A DNA stretch of 64,000 bases from an uncultured Lachnoclostridium sp. (GTDB taxonomy: Bacteria; Bacillota; Clostridia; Lachnospirales; Lachnospiraceae), in assembly GCA_944381625.1 (NCBI GenBank), contig CALWLW010000001.1, forward strand, positions 397,738 to 461,737, read 5' to 3'. Below the pieces are notes generated by a model. That model had not been told where the DNA came from and searched no databases. It worked only from the letters and a program-made list of their open reading frames with translations. Each line of letters opens with the position of its first letter. Position 1 is the stretch's first letter. The position numbers and the translations under genes were made by a program. Positions 47,837-56,531 of this stretch are shown here, one piece after another.

Positions 47837-50044
47837 ATGAAACACAGCACCTTACGATTTCTGGCAGTTTTTTTCTTACTTTTCCTGCTGGCCCCCATAC
47901 GCACGGACGCATCGGAGCCGGTATCTGGCGGAAACATCATTACCGGCGTTCAAAACGAACACCTGTATCAGGTCTGGCCGGAAGAAATCTTCTATTCCGA
48001 CGACCCTTCCAGTGTGCCGGAATATCTGGAGAAAATGCTCTTCGACGCCTGCGGATATGTGAACGGAGATGCCGGGCAAAAGGTAAGCCTGGATACTGTA
48101 CTGGATTATGGGGATGCGGATTTTTCCGTCCCCGGTTTCTATGAGGTGAAGGTCACGCTTGTTGCCCCGGAGGGGTATACTTTCGCAGAAGGCGTCCTTC
48201 AGGAATTCAAAGTCCCCATACGGATCAAGGATGCGGCCCAGCCTACCCTGATCACCTCTTTTTTCCAGCAGCACCTGCTGACCCAGGAATACCTGATCGC
48301 CGTGGATGATACGGAAAGCTGGAAAGAGACTTACGGTTATCTGGAGGATTACCTGACTTTACAGATCTACGGGATCAGCGAAGATGGGGCGCGGGCTGGA
48401 ATCAGGCTGGTTTCTTTTGACGTCTCCTCCCTGGATCTTTCTGTGCCGGGCACGTATACGCTCACCGCAGAACTGGATATCGCAGAAGAAGACGCCTCTT
48501 TCTTCGTCCTGTCCGAAGATCTGAAAACCGTGGAAATCCAGGTCAAAATCAGCCGCCCCGGCGATTTTGACCTGGCCTTCACCAGCTTCCTTACGGATAC
48601 CATTCGTTTTTCATATCTGAACCGGTACTATCCCCAGGTGCAGGTGCTGTATAAGGAAAGCGCCGCTCCCATTGCGGAAGAAGATCTGAACCTTTCTGAC
48701 TTTCTTCCCTACCCGGACATGGAGTCCGTCTCTGCCCGGCAGGGGATGCTGAAAATCTCCCGGAGCGCCCTGACACAAAACTACAGTTATTACTTCTGTC
48801 TGTACGATGGGATCAAGTATTCTGCCATCGTCCATGTGATCGACGACGGCTCAACTCCTTCCTACACCTATATCGGGGGAGACCGGGACGGCGGGGACGC
48901 CGGCGGCAACCGGCCTTCCGAAGAACCTCCTGTCTCTGGAGGACTGCCCTCAGACCCGGACGTCTCCGAACCGGATACATCCAACCCTAATCCTTCTGAT
49001 CCGGGTCTCTCTGATCCCGAATCTGGACGGCCCGGCCCTGGAAGCGGCAGGCCGGATGCGGGAGACGGCTCACAGGAAGAGACAGGAGGTTCCGGGACAG
49101 ACGGCTCGCAGGAAGAGACAGACGGTTCCGATACGGACAGCTCACAGGACGCAGGCGGGTCGGACACGGACAACTCACAGGGTACAGGCAGTTCCGGGAC
49201 GGACAACTTACAGGGTACAGGCGGCGCCCACAGCGGCGGAAGTCAGAACGGTTCTGACGGAACTGACACAGGAAATGGCTCTGACGTAGCAGGCACCGGG
49301 AACGGCTCGCAGGGCAGCTCCGGCAGTTCGGGGACCGGCGGCAGTTCTCAGAGCAATTCTGGCAGTTCGAGCGCCGGCGGCAGCTCTCAGAATATTTCCG
49401 ACGGAGCATCGGCAGGCGGTGTTCAGGTGTCCGGTGCATCACAGGAGCGGGGCAGTATTTCTGACGGCGAATCCTCTCCCGAAGGCTTCACCATAAGCGA
49501 ACTGCAGCGTCTTCTGGAAAGCGGCGGCGGCACTTTGCGTTTTTCCGAAAACGGAATCCTGGCCGTCCTTCCGGCGGATACCGCTGACATCCTCTCCATG
49601 AGTGATTCGGATACGCTGGCCGTCCAGCTCGACCGCACCAGTGAATCCACCTTTACCTTCCGCCTCCTTGTCAACGGCAAAGAAACAGGGACGGTGCCGT
49701 CCGTAACGGTCGCTGTCCCCTACGCAGCGTCCTCCCGGGACGCATCTGTATATCTGGTCAATGAATCTGAAGAAACGGTTGCCGAGGGCACGCCTGATGA
49801 GGACGCAGGAACCTGCCTTTTCCAGATCCAGGAAACGGGAGCCTTTACCATCCGTGAGCGCGGCGCTTCTTCATCTCAGGAAACCAGCCAGGGCAGCCGT
49901 ACTGTGGCCTCATCCGTGCCTCCCCAGGACGCAGGCGGGATGTTCTCAGGGCCTGCGGGCCTGACCGCGGCTCTCGCCGCACTGGCGGCAGTGGCCGGCA
50001 GCATCTTATTGCTGGCAGTACGCAGGAAGGGGCACAGAACATGA
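47837..50044 (+). CDS. Secreted, membrane-anchored Ser/Gly-rich protein within the two-component operon
   Basis: 735 residues. Signal peptide LRFLAVFFLLFLLAPIRTDA, then two or three beta domains to about residue 340 with repeated VPGFYEVKVTL / VPGTYTLTAEL segments (cadherin/Ig-like). About residues 350-545 are low complexity, rich in S, G, D, T, N and Q, with tandem GSQEETGGSGTDGSQEETDG-like units. A small beta domain (LSMSDSDTLAVQLDRTSEST) follows, then a C-terminal membrane helix (LTAALAALAAVAGSILLLAV) and a basic tail, with no LPXTG. It overlaps the kinase gene by 4 nt. Being locked between regulator and kinase genes, it may be the sensory or cell-surface partner of the kinase, or its chief target. 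Confidence 0.82.
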   Translation: MKHSTLRFLAVFFLLFLLAPIRTDASEPVSGGNIITGVQNEHLYQVWPEEIFYSDDPSSVPEYLEKMLFDACGYVNGDAGQKVSLDTVLDYGDADFSVPGFYEVKVTLVAPEGYTFAEGVLQEFKVPIRIKDAAQPTLITSFFQQHLLTQEYLIAVDDTESWKETYGYLEDYLTLQIYGISEDGARAGIRLVSFDVSSLDLSVPGTYTLTAELDIAEEDASFFVLSEDLKTVEIQVKISRPGDFDLAFTSFLTDTIRFSYLNRYYPQVQVLYKESAAPIAEEDLNLSDFLPYPDMESVSARQGMLKISRSALTQNYSYYFCLYDGIKYSAIVHVIDDGSTPSYTYIGGDRDGGDAGGNRPSEEPPVSGGLPSDPDVSEPDTSNPNPSDPGLSDPESGRPGPGSGRPDAGDGSQEETGGSGTDGSQEETDGSDTDSSQDAGGSDTDNSQGTGSSGTDNLQGTGGAHSGGSQNGSDGTDTGNGSDVAGTGNGSQGSSGSSGTGGSSQSNSGSSSAGGSSQNISDGASAGGVQVSGASQERGSISDGESSPEGFTISELQRLLESGGGTLRFSENGILAVLPADTADILSMSDSDTLAVQLDRTSESTFTFRLLVNGKETGTVPSVTVAVPYAASSRDASVYLVNESEETVAEGTPDEDAGTCLFQIQETGAFTIRERGASSSQETSQGSRTVASSVPPQDAGGMFSGPAGLTAALAALAAVAGSILLLAVRRKGHRT
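49020..49420 (+). repeat. Degenerate tandem repeats encoding a Ser/Gly/Asp linker
   Basis: Short units encoding S-Q-E-E-T-G/D-G-S, then S-Q-G-T-G-S-S-G-T-D-N, then S-G-S-S-x-x-G-G-S-S-Q repeat imperfectly. Such stretches vary in length between strains and act as extended wall-spanning stalks. Confidence 0.65.
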
Positions 50045-51960
50045 ATGCGCCAAAAAAACTGCCCCTTACCCTGTGGGTCCTGATCAGTTTCCTGTTGTCC
50101 TCCGCAGTCTGCGTCCTGCTGTATTTCCACAATAATAAATATACGGTTCCTGCCGCCCAGCCCCGGAACGGTTTTTTGGATCTGACCCAGGAAACCGCGT
50201 CTGAGGCTTCTTCCTTACGCTTTCTCCGGGACGGATGGGCCTTTTATCCTGATGTGCTGCTGGGACCTGCGGATTTTAACGACGGCGCGCCCCAAAGATA
50301 CATGGTCTATACCAGCATCGGGGATTTTACCCGATTCAGCCGCGCCGAATCGCCGGATCTGCCCTACGGCTGCGGAACCTGGACGCTGGATCTGTGGCTC
50401 CCTGAAGGGACGGAATATGTGCTGGAGCTCCCTGAAGTCTTCAGCGCCTGCCGCCTGTACGTCAACGGACAACTGGCTCTGCAGACCGGCGACCCTGACC
50501 CGGAGCATTATGTGCCCCGCACGTCCATCCGAACAGTTCCTCTGAATGCATCCGGCCACGTGCGGCTGATCCTGGCAGTCAGCAACTATTCCCACTTTTA
50601 CAGCGGAATCGTCTACCCTCCCGCTTTCGGATCTCTGCAGGCAGTTTCCCAGTACCGTCTTACCCAGTCCCTGTACACGGCTTCGTGGGTGATCTTTGCC
50701 CTGATCCTGTCCGGCATCATGCTGGGGGCAGCGCTGCGTATGCGCCACCGCAACGCTCTGCTCTTCATCTTCCTGTGCCTGTCCATGATCGGTTTCACTT
50801 CCCATCCGCTGATCCATCTTCTGGAACTGCCTGTCTTTCCCTGGTATGCGCTGGAGATATTCTGCGGTTATCTGCTGGCTTTCCTGGCCGTGACAATCCA
50901 GAACCGGATCTGTATGCCGCCCCGGATCTGTGTCCGGATCAGCCAGGGGACTACGTTAGGTTTCAGCCTGCTGGCCCTTGCCTACGGGCTGTCGTCCTCC
51001 CACCTGACCGTATCAATGATACGGTTGTTCTCCGGCGGAGCCGCGACCATCAAGTTTCTGACAGCAGGTTATCTGCTGGCGGTGTCTTTCCTGGGTATCC
51101 TGCGCCGTCAGCCGGAGAGCCGTATCCTTCTGTGCGGCAATGCGGCATACAGCGCCTTTTTCCTGTGGGACCGGCTGCTTCCGGTCTATGAGCCCATCTA
51201 TGGCGGCTGGTTTCTGGAGAACGGGAGCCAGATCCTGGTGGTATTTCTTTTCTGGGCGCTGGCCTGGGATATTCTCCAGGCGTATTCTTTCCATCTGTCT
51301 TTCGCGGAGGAATACCGGCAGCTCTCCCGCCAGCTTTCCATCCAGCAGGAGCATTACCGGGAACTGACGGACCGGGTGGAGGAGAGCATCCGGCTGCGCC
51401 ACGACGCCCGCCACCATTTTACAACCATATCCGCCCTTCTGGATCAGGGCAGGCTGGATCAGCTCCGGGCTTACCTGGCGGAATACCAGACAGAGCAGAT
51501 TCCTCAGAACCGCACGGTCCTGTGCCGCTGTCTCACCGTAGACGCCATTTTGCAATATTACCGGAAGCTCTGTGCCGAAAACGGCATCCGGTTCGCTGTC
51601 CAGGCCGACCTGCCGCCGGATCTGCCGTTTTCTGACACGGACCTGACGATCCTGTTCGGCAACCTGGTGGAAAACGCCTGCGAAGCCTGCCTCTCCCCGG
51701 ACGTCCCCTCCCCTTCTGTTTTGCTGAAGACCGCTTATACGGAGGAAGGACTGTATCTGCGCGTGGAAAATACCTATACCAATCCCATCCGCACCGCCCA
51801 CAACGGCCGGTATCTCTCTACCAAGCACAGCGGCGTGGGAATCGGTACAGAATCCGTGCGGGCCGTCACCACGCGCCTGGACGGTCAGATCCGTTTTCAG
51901 ACGCAGGCCGGGAAGTTCCAGGTATCAGTGATCCTGCCGGCGCCCGTCTCTGCCGGGTGA
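50041..51960 (+). CDS. Sensor histidine kinase, 7TMR-DISM type with GHKL ATPase domain
   Basis: 639 residues. One N-terminal membrane helix (TLWVLISFLLSSAVCVLLYF), then an extracellular domain (about 40-210) with the jellyroll pattern of 7TMR-DISMED2 (YGCGTWTLDLWLPEGTEYVL; SACRLYVNGQLALQTGDPD), seven membrane helices (about 215-425), a coiled-coil and the dimerisation helix with IRLRHDARHHFTTISALL, where the first histidine of RHD is the expected phosphorylation site. The ATPase domain shows the N box NLVENACEAC and G box HSGVGIGTES, as in AgrC-like kinases paired with LytTR regulators. The start overlaps the stop of the secreted protein. A carbohydrate or peptide ligand sensed outside the cell is likely for this class. 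Confidence 0.9.
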   Translation: MNAPKKLPLTLWVLISFLLSSAVCVLLYFHNNKYTVPAAQPRNGFLDLTQETASEASSLRFLRDGWAFYPDVLLGPADFNDGAPQRYMVYTSIGDFTRFSRAESPDLPYGCGTWTLDLWLPEGTEYVLELPEVFSACRLYVNGQLALQTGDPDPEHYVPRTSIRTVPLNASGHVRLILAVSNYSHFYSGIVYPPAFGSLQAVSQYRLTQSLYTASWVIFALILSGIMLGAALRMRHRNALLFIFLCLSMIGFTSHPLIHLLELPVFPWYALEIFCGYLLAFLAVTIQNRICMPPRICVRISQGTTLGFSLLALAYGLSSSHLTVSMIRLFSGGAATIKFLTAGYLLAVSFLGILRRQPESRILLCGNAAYSAFFLWDRLLPVYEPIYGGWFLENGSQILVVFLFWALAWDILQAYSFHLSFAEEYRQLSRQLSIQQEHYRELTDRVEESIRLRHDARHHFTTISALLDQGRLDQLRAYLAEYQTEQIPQNRTVLCRCLTVDAILQYYRKLCAENGIRFAVQADLPPDLPFSDTDLTILFGNLVENACEACLSPDVPSPSVLLKTAYTEEGLYLRVENTYTNPIRTAHNGRYLSTKHSGVGIGTESVRAVTTRLDGQIRFQTQAGKFQVSVILPAPVSAG

Positions 51961-52018
51961 GGCGGTATCTATGTCAGCGTGGAGATAGCCGTTGGCGGAC
52001 AGCACGGACGTCAACCGC

Positions 52019-52060
52019 AAAGAGAGAGTAACAGCGCAATAGCGCTGTTACTCTCTCTTT
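52019..52060. terminator. Perfect 19-bp inverted repeat, bidirectional terminator
   Basis: Left arm 52019-52037 and right arm 52042-52060 are exact complements (AAAGAGAGAGTAACAGCGC on the left) with AATA as loop. The T-rich ends on both strands would terminate the kinase operon (plus) and the SH3 gene (minus). The rest of the 150-bp gap holds nothing evident. Confidence 0.85.
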
Positions 52061-52110
52061 AAAGTCAGGAAAAATGCAAGTAAGAATTTAACAGATACCT
52101 GCCAGTATGA

Positions 52111-53250
52111 TCATTTCGTGGTGGAAAGGAGGTCGGAACGGATGTAACCATGGTATCTGGTTCCGTTCAGGGTAAAGGCTACTTTCGTCCATTTCTTTCC
52201 GTCGTCACCGATCCGTTCTTTCCTGAACTCCACCCTGTCTCCTTTCAGAAGGTTGGCTACGATTGTGGCGTCATCCGAGGGTTTCTCCCTCACCCGCACT
52301 GCCGTGGCGCTCACATAACGGTACTCGCTGTCTTCACTGTTCCCGGAGGACTGACTGCTGCTCTGAGACGATCCTGAATACGTGAGAAAATCCGAACGGA
52401 TGTAGCCGTGGTATTTTGTCCCGTTGATGTCAAAGGAAACCTTCGTCCACTGTTTCCCGTCGCTGCCGGTCTTCGTACTCTTCTGCTTTACCTTGTCTCC
52501 TTTCATCAGATTGGCCACGATCTCAGATGAATCCGAGGCATGCTTTCTCACCCTTACAGCCTCCACATTGACAGCCAGGATATCCCCGTCCTTGGTGGAT
52601 GTGGACTGGGCGGGCGCAGATGTGCCGGACTGGCTGGAGCCGCTTCCCTCCGCTGTCAGCAGATCCGAGCGGATATAGCCGTAGGTCTTTGTCCCGTTAT
52701 AGGTGAAGGAAACCTTTGTCCAGGCTTTCCCGTCGCTGCCGGTCACAGTCTTCTTCTGTTTTACCTGGGTCCCTTTGATGAGCCCGGCCACTTTCGCCGA
52801 GGTGGTGGATGCATCCTCCCGCACGTTCACCGAGGACGCTTTCACATACAGCACCTCCGTATCGCCAAATGTGGTCGTACTGCTCCCGCTGCTTCCGGTA
52901 CTTCCGCTGCTTCCCAAAGCAGATGTCCCGGAGACAGTCACCAGATCTCCCCTCACATATCCTTTTACGCTTTTCCCGCCCGACGTACAGGTGATCTTAT
53001 ACCAGGTCATCCCGTCCGTCCCGGTCTTCTCAGACTCAATCGTCACGGTGTTCCCCTGGGACAGCTTGCAGACGATGGACGAAGAGGTGGAAGCCTCCTG
53101 CCTCACGTTCAGCACACGGTTTTTAACGGTTCCTTTCTTTCCTGCCGCCTGGCCCGTGATCGCCAGACACAGAAAAAGGACGGCAAACAGTCCCGTCATC
53201 AGCAGTCCTGTCAACAGCCCTTTTCTTAATTCCATCTGTCTTGTGGTCAT
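52111..53250 (-). CDS. Secreted protein with four bacterial SH3 domains
   Basis: 379 residues. A signal peptide (LLTGLLMTGLFAVLFLCLAI) is followed by four SH3b units at about 40-108, 132-205, 222-295 and 310-378. Each has the pattern V-R-x-x-A/P-S-x-x-S-x-x-V/I-x-x-L-x-x-G-x-x-V followed by a G-Y-V/I-R-x-D-L end (LNVRQEASTSSSIVCKLSQG; VNVREDASTTSAKVAGLIKG). Units 2-4 are close paralogs separated by Ser/Gly/Gln-rich linkers. No catalytic domain is attached, so it may bind cell-wall peptides or act as a wall-associated adaptor. AGGGAG precedes the ATG, with TATAAT upstream. It lies between two transcription units and is probably monocistronic. Confidence 0.88.
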   Translation of the reverse strand: MTTRQMELRKGLLTGLLMTGLFAVLFLCLAITGQAAGKKGTVKNRVLNVRQEASTSSSIVCKLSQGNTVTIESEKTGTDGMTWYKITCTSGGKSVKGYVRGDLVTVSGTSALGSSGSTGSSGSSTTTFGDTEVLYVKASSVNVREDASTTSAKVAGLIKGTQVKQKKTVTGSDGKAWTKVSFTYNGTKTYGYIRSDLLTAEGSGSSQSGTSAPAQSTSTKDGDILAVNVEAVRVRKHASDSSEIVANLMKGDKVKQKSTKTGSDGKQWTKVSFDINGTKYHGYIRSDFLTYSGSSQSSSQSSGNSEDSEYRYVSATAVRVREKPSDDATIVANLLKGDRVEFRKERIGDDGKKWTKVAFTLNGTRYHGYIRSDLLSTTK

Positions 53251-53285
53251 CTCTTCTCCCTCCGTATTCCACAGATTTTATCCTG

Positions 53286-53313
53286 ATTATAGCGTAGAGG
53301 ATCGAAGAGAAAA
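53286..53313 (-). promoter_or_regulatory. Candidate promoter of the SH3 gene
   Basis: On the minus strand a perfect TATAAT (53291-53286) stands 36 bp before the ATG. A weak -35 (TTTTTC) lies 17 bp upstream. The remainder of the 113-bp gap is AT-rich with no clear terminator for the ligase gene upstream. Confidence 0.5.
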
Positions 53314-53363
53314 ATGCAAGATGTTCGGGAAACATTTAAGAAAATTTCAGAAATGTCCCCTCT

Positions 53364-54872
53364 CTAATACCGTTTGATTTTTCTTGAAGTATTCTTTTCA
53401 AACTCCGTGTCGCGCACTTTCAGGCTGTACACCTTCTTGTACGCCGGAGCGCCCTGGTTATACTCGTCGATGATCTCCTGCAGGGCCGCGCGCACGTCTT
53501 TCACATGTTTCTTTTTTATGTAATCGTAGTCCGGGAAGATCTCAGCTTCGATGACGCCTTCCTTCTCTCTCACCAGAATCTCCTGTACCAGCCGGTGCTC
53601 GCCGATCTTGTTCTCCAGCTCCTCCGGTGAAACATTCTCCCCGTTTTTGGTGATAATCAGGTTCTTCTTGCGCCCGGTCAGGTACACAAAGCCGTCTTCG
53701 TCCACATAGCCCAGGTCACCGGTCTTCAGCCAGCCATCCTCCAGGGTCTGCGCCGTCTCCTCGGGCATCTTGTAATACCCCATCATGACGCTGCTGCCCC
53801 GTACCCAGAGTTCTTCGTCCACTGTTTTTGCTTCACAGTTGGGAACCAACTGTCCCACGGATTCTCTGCGGATGTTCCAGCTCACGGTGGTGCTGATCAC
53901 CGGAGAGCATTCCGTCATGCCGTAGCCCTGAAGGATCGTAATGCCGTAACGGTTAAACAGGTCGATCATGGCGGGCGGCAGATAGGCTCCGCCGCTGCAG
54001 ATGGTATGAAACTGTTTTCCAAACACCTGCCATTTCACCAGCTTCGGCGGAAGTCCTGACACTTCCTCCAGCTTTTTCGCCATGGTCTCGATCATCAGCG
54101 GTACCATCAGGATCATGTTAGGCTGGAACAACTTGATGTTCTTTGCCACCCGGAGCAGAGAATCGTTGATGCAGATCACCGATCCCAGGGAGATCCCTTT
54201 GAGGATATCCATGCTCAGGCAGTATGCGTGATGGATGGGAAGCACCGACAGGATCACCGTCCGCGGTGGAATCTTCATATCCAGACAGGTGGCGTTCTCC
54301 GCCAGGTTGCGCTGGGTCAGCATTACGCCCTTGCTCTTGCCCGTAGTACCGGAAGTAAACATGATGGTACACAGGCTGTCCGGATCGGCCTCATACTCAT
54401 ATGCGCCTTCATTTTCTTTCAGCAGCTGCCAGAAAGACAGCATCTCTTCGTCGCTGGTTTCTTTCTGCATGGAAACCAGATGCTTCAGCTTGGGACAGCG
54501 GTCTTTCACAATAGCCGCCACGTCCTTGCGGATCTCATCCAGCACCAGGACAGTCACATCCGCCCGGTCCACCAGCTCGCACAGTTCCTCCGCCGGCAGG
54601 GAAACGTCCAGGGGCACCGCCACGCTGCCGCAGCCCACCGTGCCCAGATAGGTCACCAGCCACGGATAAGAAGTCGCTCCGGTCACCGCCACATGGCTTC
54701 CTCTCTCACCCAGAGCCTCCAACGCCCTGGAAAAACTCTCACTGTCCTGTTTCAGCTGAGTGTAGCTTTTGGACTCGATGGTATTTTTCTTAATCTTGTA
54801 CCGGACAGCATCCTCCGGGCCGAACTGCTTCTCCGCACTTACCAATATATCGCGAATCGTCGAATATAACAT
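53364..54872 (-). CDS. AMP-forming acyl-CoA/acyl-ACP ligase
   Basis: 502 residues, ANL superfamily. Signature motifs: LCTIMFTSGTTGKSKGVMLT (P-loop A3), ILQGYGMTECSPVI (A5), YLTGRKKNLIITKNGENVSP with LKTGDLGYVDEDGFVYLTGR before it (A7/A8), and the C-terminal lysine in NTSRKIKRY (A10). It would activate a carboxylic acid as its AMP ester and pass it to the carrier protein encoded 10 bp upstream. The size and the LPIHHAYCLSMDILKGIS region fit a fatty acid rather than amino acid specificity, but that is inference. It is the last gene of the five-gene operon. Confidence 0.9.
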   Translation of the reverse strand: MLYSTIRDILVSAEKQFGPEDAVRYKIKKNTIESKSYTQLKQDSESFSRALEALGERGSHVAVTGATSYPWLVTYLGTVGCGSVAVPLDVSLPAEELCELVDRADVTVLVLDEIRKDVAAIVKDRCPKLKHLVSMQKETSDEEMLSFWQLLKENEGAYEYEADPDSLCTIMFTSGTTGKSKGVMLTQRNLAENATCLDMKIPPRTVILSVLPIHHAYCLSMDILKGISLGSVICINDSLLRVAKNIKLFQPNMILMVPLMIETMAKKLEEVSGLPPKLVKWQVFGKQFHTICSGGAYLPPAMIDLFNRYGITILQGYGMTECSPVISTTVSWNIRRESVGQLVPNCEAKTVDEELWVRGSSVMMGYYKMPEETAQTLEDGWLKTGDLGYVDEDGFVYLTGRKKNLIITKNGENVSPEELENKIGEHRLVQEILVREKEGVIEAEIFPDYDYIKKKHVKDVRAALQEIIDEYNQGAPAYKKVYSLKVRDTEFEKNTSRKIKRY

Positions 54873-54881
54873 GGGCTTTTC

Positions 54882-55115
54882 CTACTCCTCCGCCTGCAAT
54901 TTTTCCAGATAGTCCACGGCCTCCTGCACGGTGCGGATATCCGCCACCTCCTGTTCGTCGATCTCCACGTCGAACGCATCCTCCAGCTCACCAAGCATGC
55001 TCATAAAGTCAAAGGACGTAAATCCCAGGTCCTCCATGAAACGGGACTCCGGATGGATATTCTCCGGCTCCACCTCCACATAATTACAGATTACATCAAC
55101 CAACTGTTCAAACAT
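54882..55115 (-). CDS. Acyl carrier protein
   Basis: 77 residues, four-helix carrier. The phosphopantetheine attachment serine lies in DLGFTSFDFMSMLGELEDAF, replacing the usual D-S-L with T-S-F, followed by the acidic helix II and FDVEIDEQEVADIRTVQEAV. The T-S-F-D-F variant differs from housekeeping ACPs (D-S-L-D), which suggests a dedicated carrier recognised by the ligase and condensation protein beside it. AGGGAGG precedes the ATG. Confidence 0.88.
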   Translation of the reverse strand: MFEQLVDVICNYVEVEPENIHPESRFMEDLGFTSFDFMSMLGELEDAFDVEIDEQEVADIRTVQEAVDYLEKLQAEE

Positions 55116-55127
55116 TCTTCTTCCTCC

Positions 55128-56531
55128 CTATACCAGTTTCATAATCTCTCCGATGCTAAGATCCGGGTTCTCAACGCCCTTGAACATGATCTTGCACAGA
55201 TAGTAATACAGATATTCCAGCTTCTCTCTGGAGACCGCTTTCACCTGATGCTCAAAATTGAAATCCAGACCGTTGTCCTCCGGCCGGTGCATGACAGTCA
55301 GATACATGGCCTGCGTCGTAGCTCCGTTGGGATACCATTTGGTCTTATACTGAATCTCACCCAGCTGATCCAGCCCCTTCTCCTTCAGCGTCAGCGGCTG
55401 ATAGGTCAGCGCCATCGGCTCATAAGTCTGTCCCTGGGGGTTGGGATACAGGCTGCTGCGGTATGCAAAATAAGCCACCGGGTCATAGTTGGCATGGCGG
55501 AAATACTCGTTCTGCAGATCACGGATCATATGGATACCCTCCAGGAACGTGCGCTCCGGAGAGATGATGGTCCGGAACGGGAACGAATGGATCCTGGTGC
55601 CCCCGGATTTTTTCTCTTTGATCGTCGCCCTTCTGGCGATGGCCGTGTTGATGGACACGTCGTCATTGCCGTTCATCTTCTGATAATAAGTACGCAGTCC
55701 CATGAGCAGAAGGGTGGCCAGGGATACATGGTATTTTTCGCAGAAGTCCATCAGCCGTTTGGTCGGCTCCGCTTCCAGATGGAAAATATCCAGAGCCGAA
55801 TCCACGGAATCGGATACGTTGATGGCTGCCCTGGCTTTCGGATTGCCGCTTCTCTTTCTCTCCGCTTCCAGTGCCTGCGGACCGTCGATACCGTTGTAGA
55901 TGGGCTCCGAGCTTTCGATCAGTTTACGGAAATACGCCTCATCCCTGTCCTTCGCTTTGCATCCGGCCTCATAGGCCAGGTCTTTCTCCAGCTGCTCGAT
56001 ATAGGACGCCATATCCTTGGGGTATGCCACGCCTTCATATTTGGCGTTGCAGTACAGTTCAATGATGTCTTTCATAAAGCAGATCAGGGACTGAGCGTCC
56101 ATGGTCATATGATCCACCAACAGGTAGAGTCCCTGGAAACCGTCCGGCATCTTGATCATCACGATCCGGTTCATGGGAGAATCATCCCGTTTGAACGGAA
56201 CCTGCGTCCATGCTTTCATGGTCTCCTCGGCTTCTTCCATGGTCTTCCCTGTAAAATCCACAAACTCAATATCCCGCTCTTCTTTGTCCACCACGTACTG
56301 GTAATAGGTTCCCTCTTTGTCGTGGGCGAAACGCAGCCGCATGGAATCGCAGCGCTCATACGCTTTGTAAATAGAACGTTTTAATTCCTCAAAATCCAGA
56401 TCCACGCCGATGGTCAGGCTGGTTCCAATATTCAGCACTTCTTTTTTCGGGCAGAAATTCTGATAGAAAAAATGGAACTTCTGTGCGGCAGTCAACGGAT
56501 ATACCGGATATCCTTTTCTCTTTTTCATCAT
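55128..56531 (-). CDS. Stand-alone condensation-domain acyltransferase
   Basis: 467 residues, the size of one NRPS condensation domain. N-terminal GYPVYPLTAAQKFHFFYQNF resembles C1 (L-T-x-x-Q). The active-site motif reads LLVDHMTMDAQSL, where the second histidine and the aspartate of HHxxxDG are kept but the first histidine is valine and the glycine is alanine. Domain 2 shows NDDVSINTAIARRATIKEKK and the FPFRTIISPERTF strand (C5-like). With the ligase and ACP it would transfer an activated acyl group from the carrier to an amine or alcohol. Related stand-alone C domains make acyl amides, esters or wax/TAG-like lipids. Product unknown. Confidence 0.82.
   Translation of the reverse strand: MMKKRKGYPVYPLTAAQKFHFFYQNFCPKKEVLNIGTSLTIGVDLDFEELKRSIYKAYERCDSMRLRFAHDKEGTYYQYVVDKEERDIEFVDFTGKTMEEAEETMKAWTQVPFKRDDSPMNRIVMIKMPDGFQGLYLLVDHMTMDAQSLICFMKDIIELYCNAKYEGVAYPKDMASYIEQLEKDLAYEAGCKAKDRDEAYFRKLIESSEPIYNGIDGPQALEAERKRSGNPKARAAINVSDSVDSALDIFHLEAEPTKRLMDFCEKYHVSLATLLLMGLRTYYQKMNGNDDVSINTAIARRATIKEKKSGGTRIHSFPFRTIISPERTFLEGIHMIRDLQNEYFRHANYDPVAYFAYRSSLYPNPQGQTYEPMALTYQPLTLKEKGLDQLGEIQYKTKWYPNGATTQAMYLTVMHRPEDNGLDFNFEHQVKAVSREKLEYLYYYLCKIMFKGVENPDLSIGEIMKLV

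Noticed and set aside
52019..52060. The perfect 19-bp inverted repeat as a mobile-element end or attachment site
   Set aside because: No transposase or target duplication nearby; the position between two convergent gene ends and T-rich flanks fit a bidirectional terminator.
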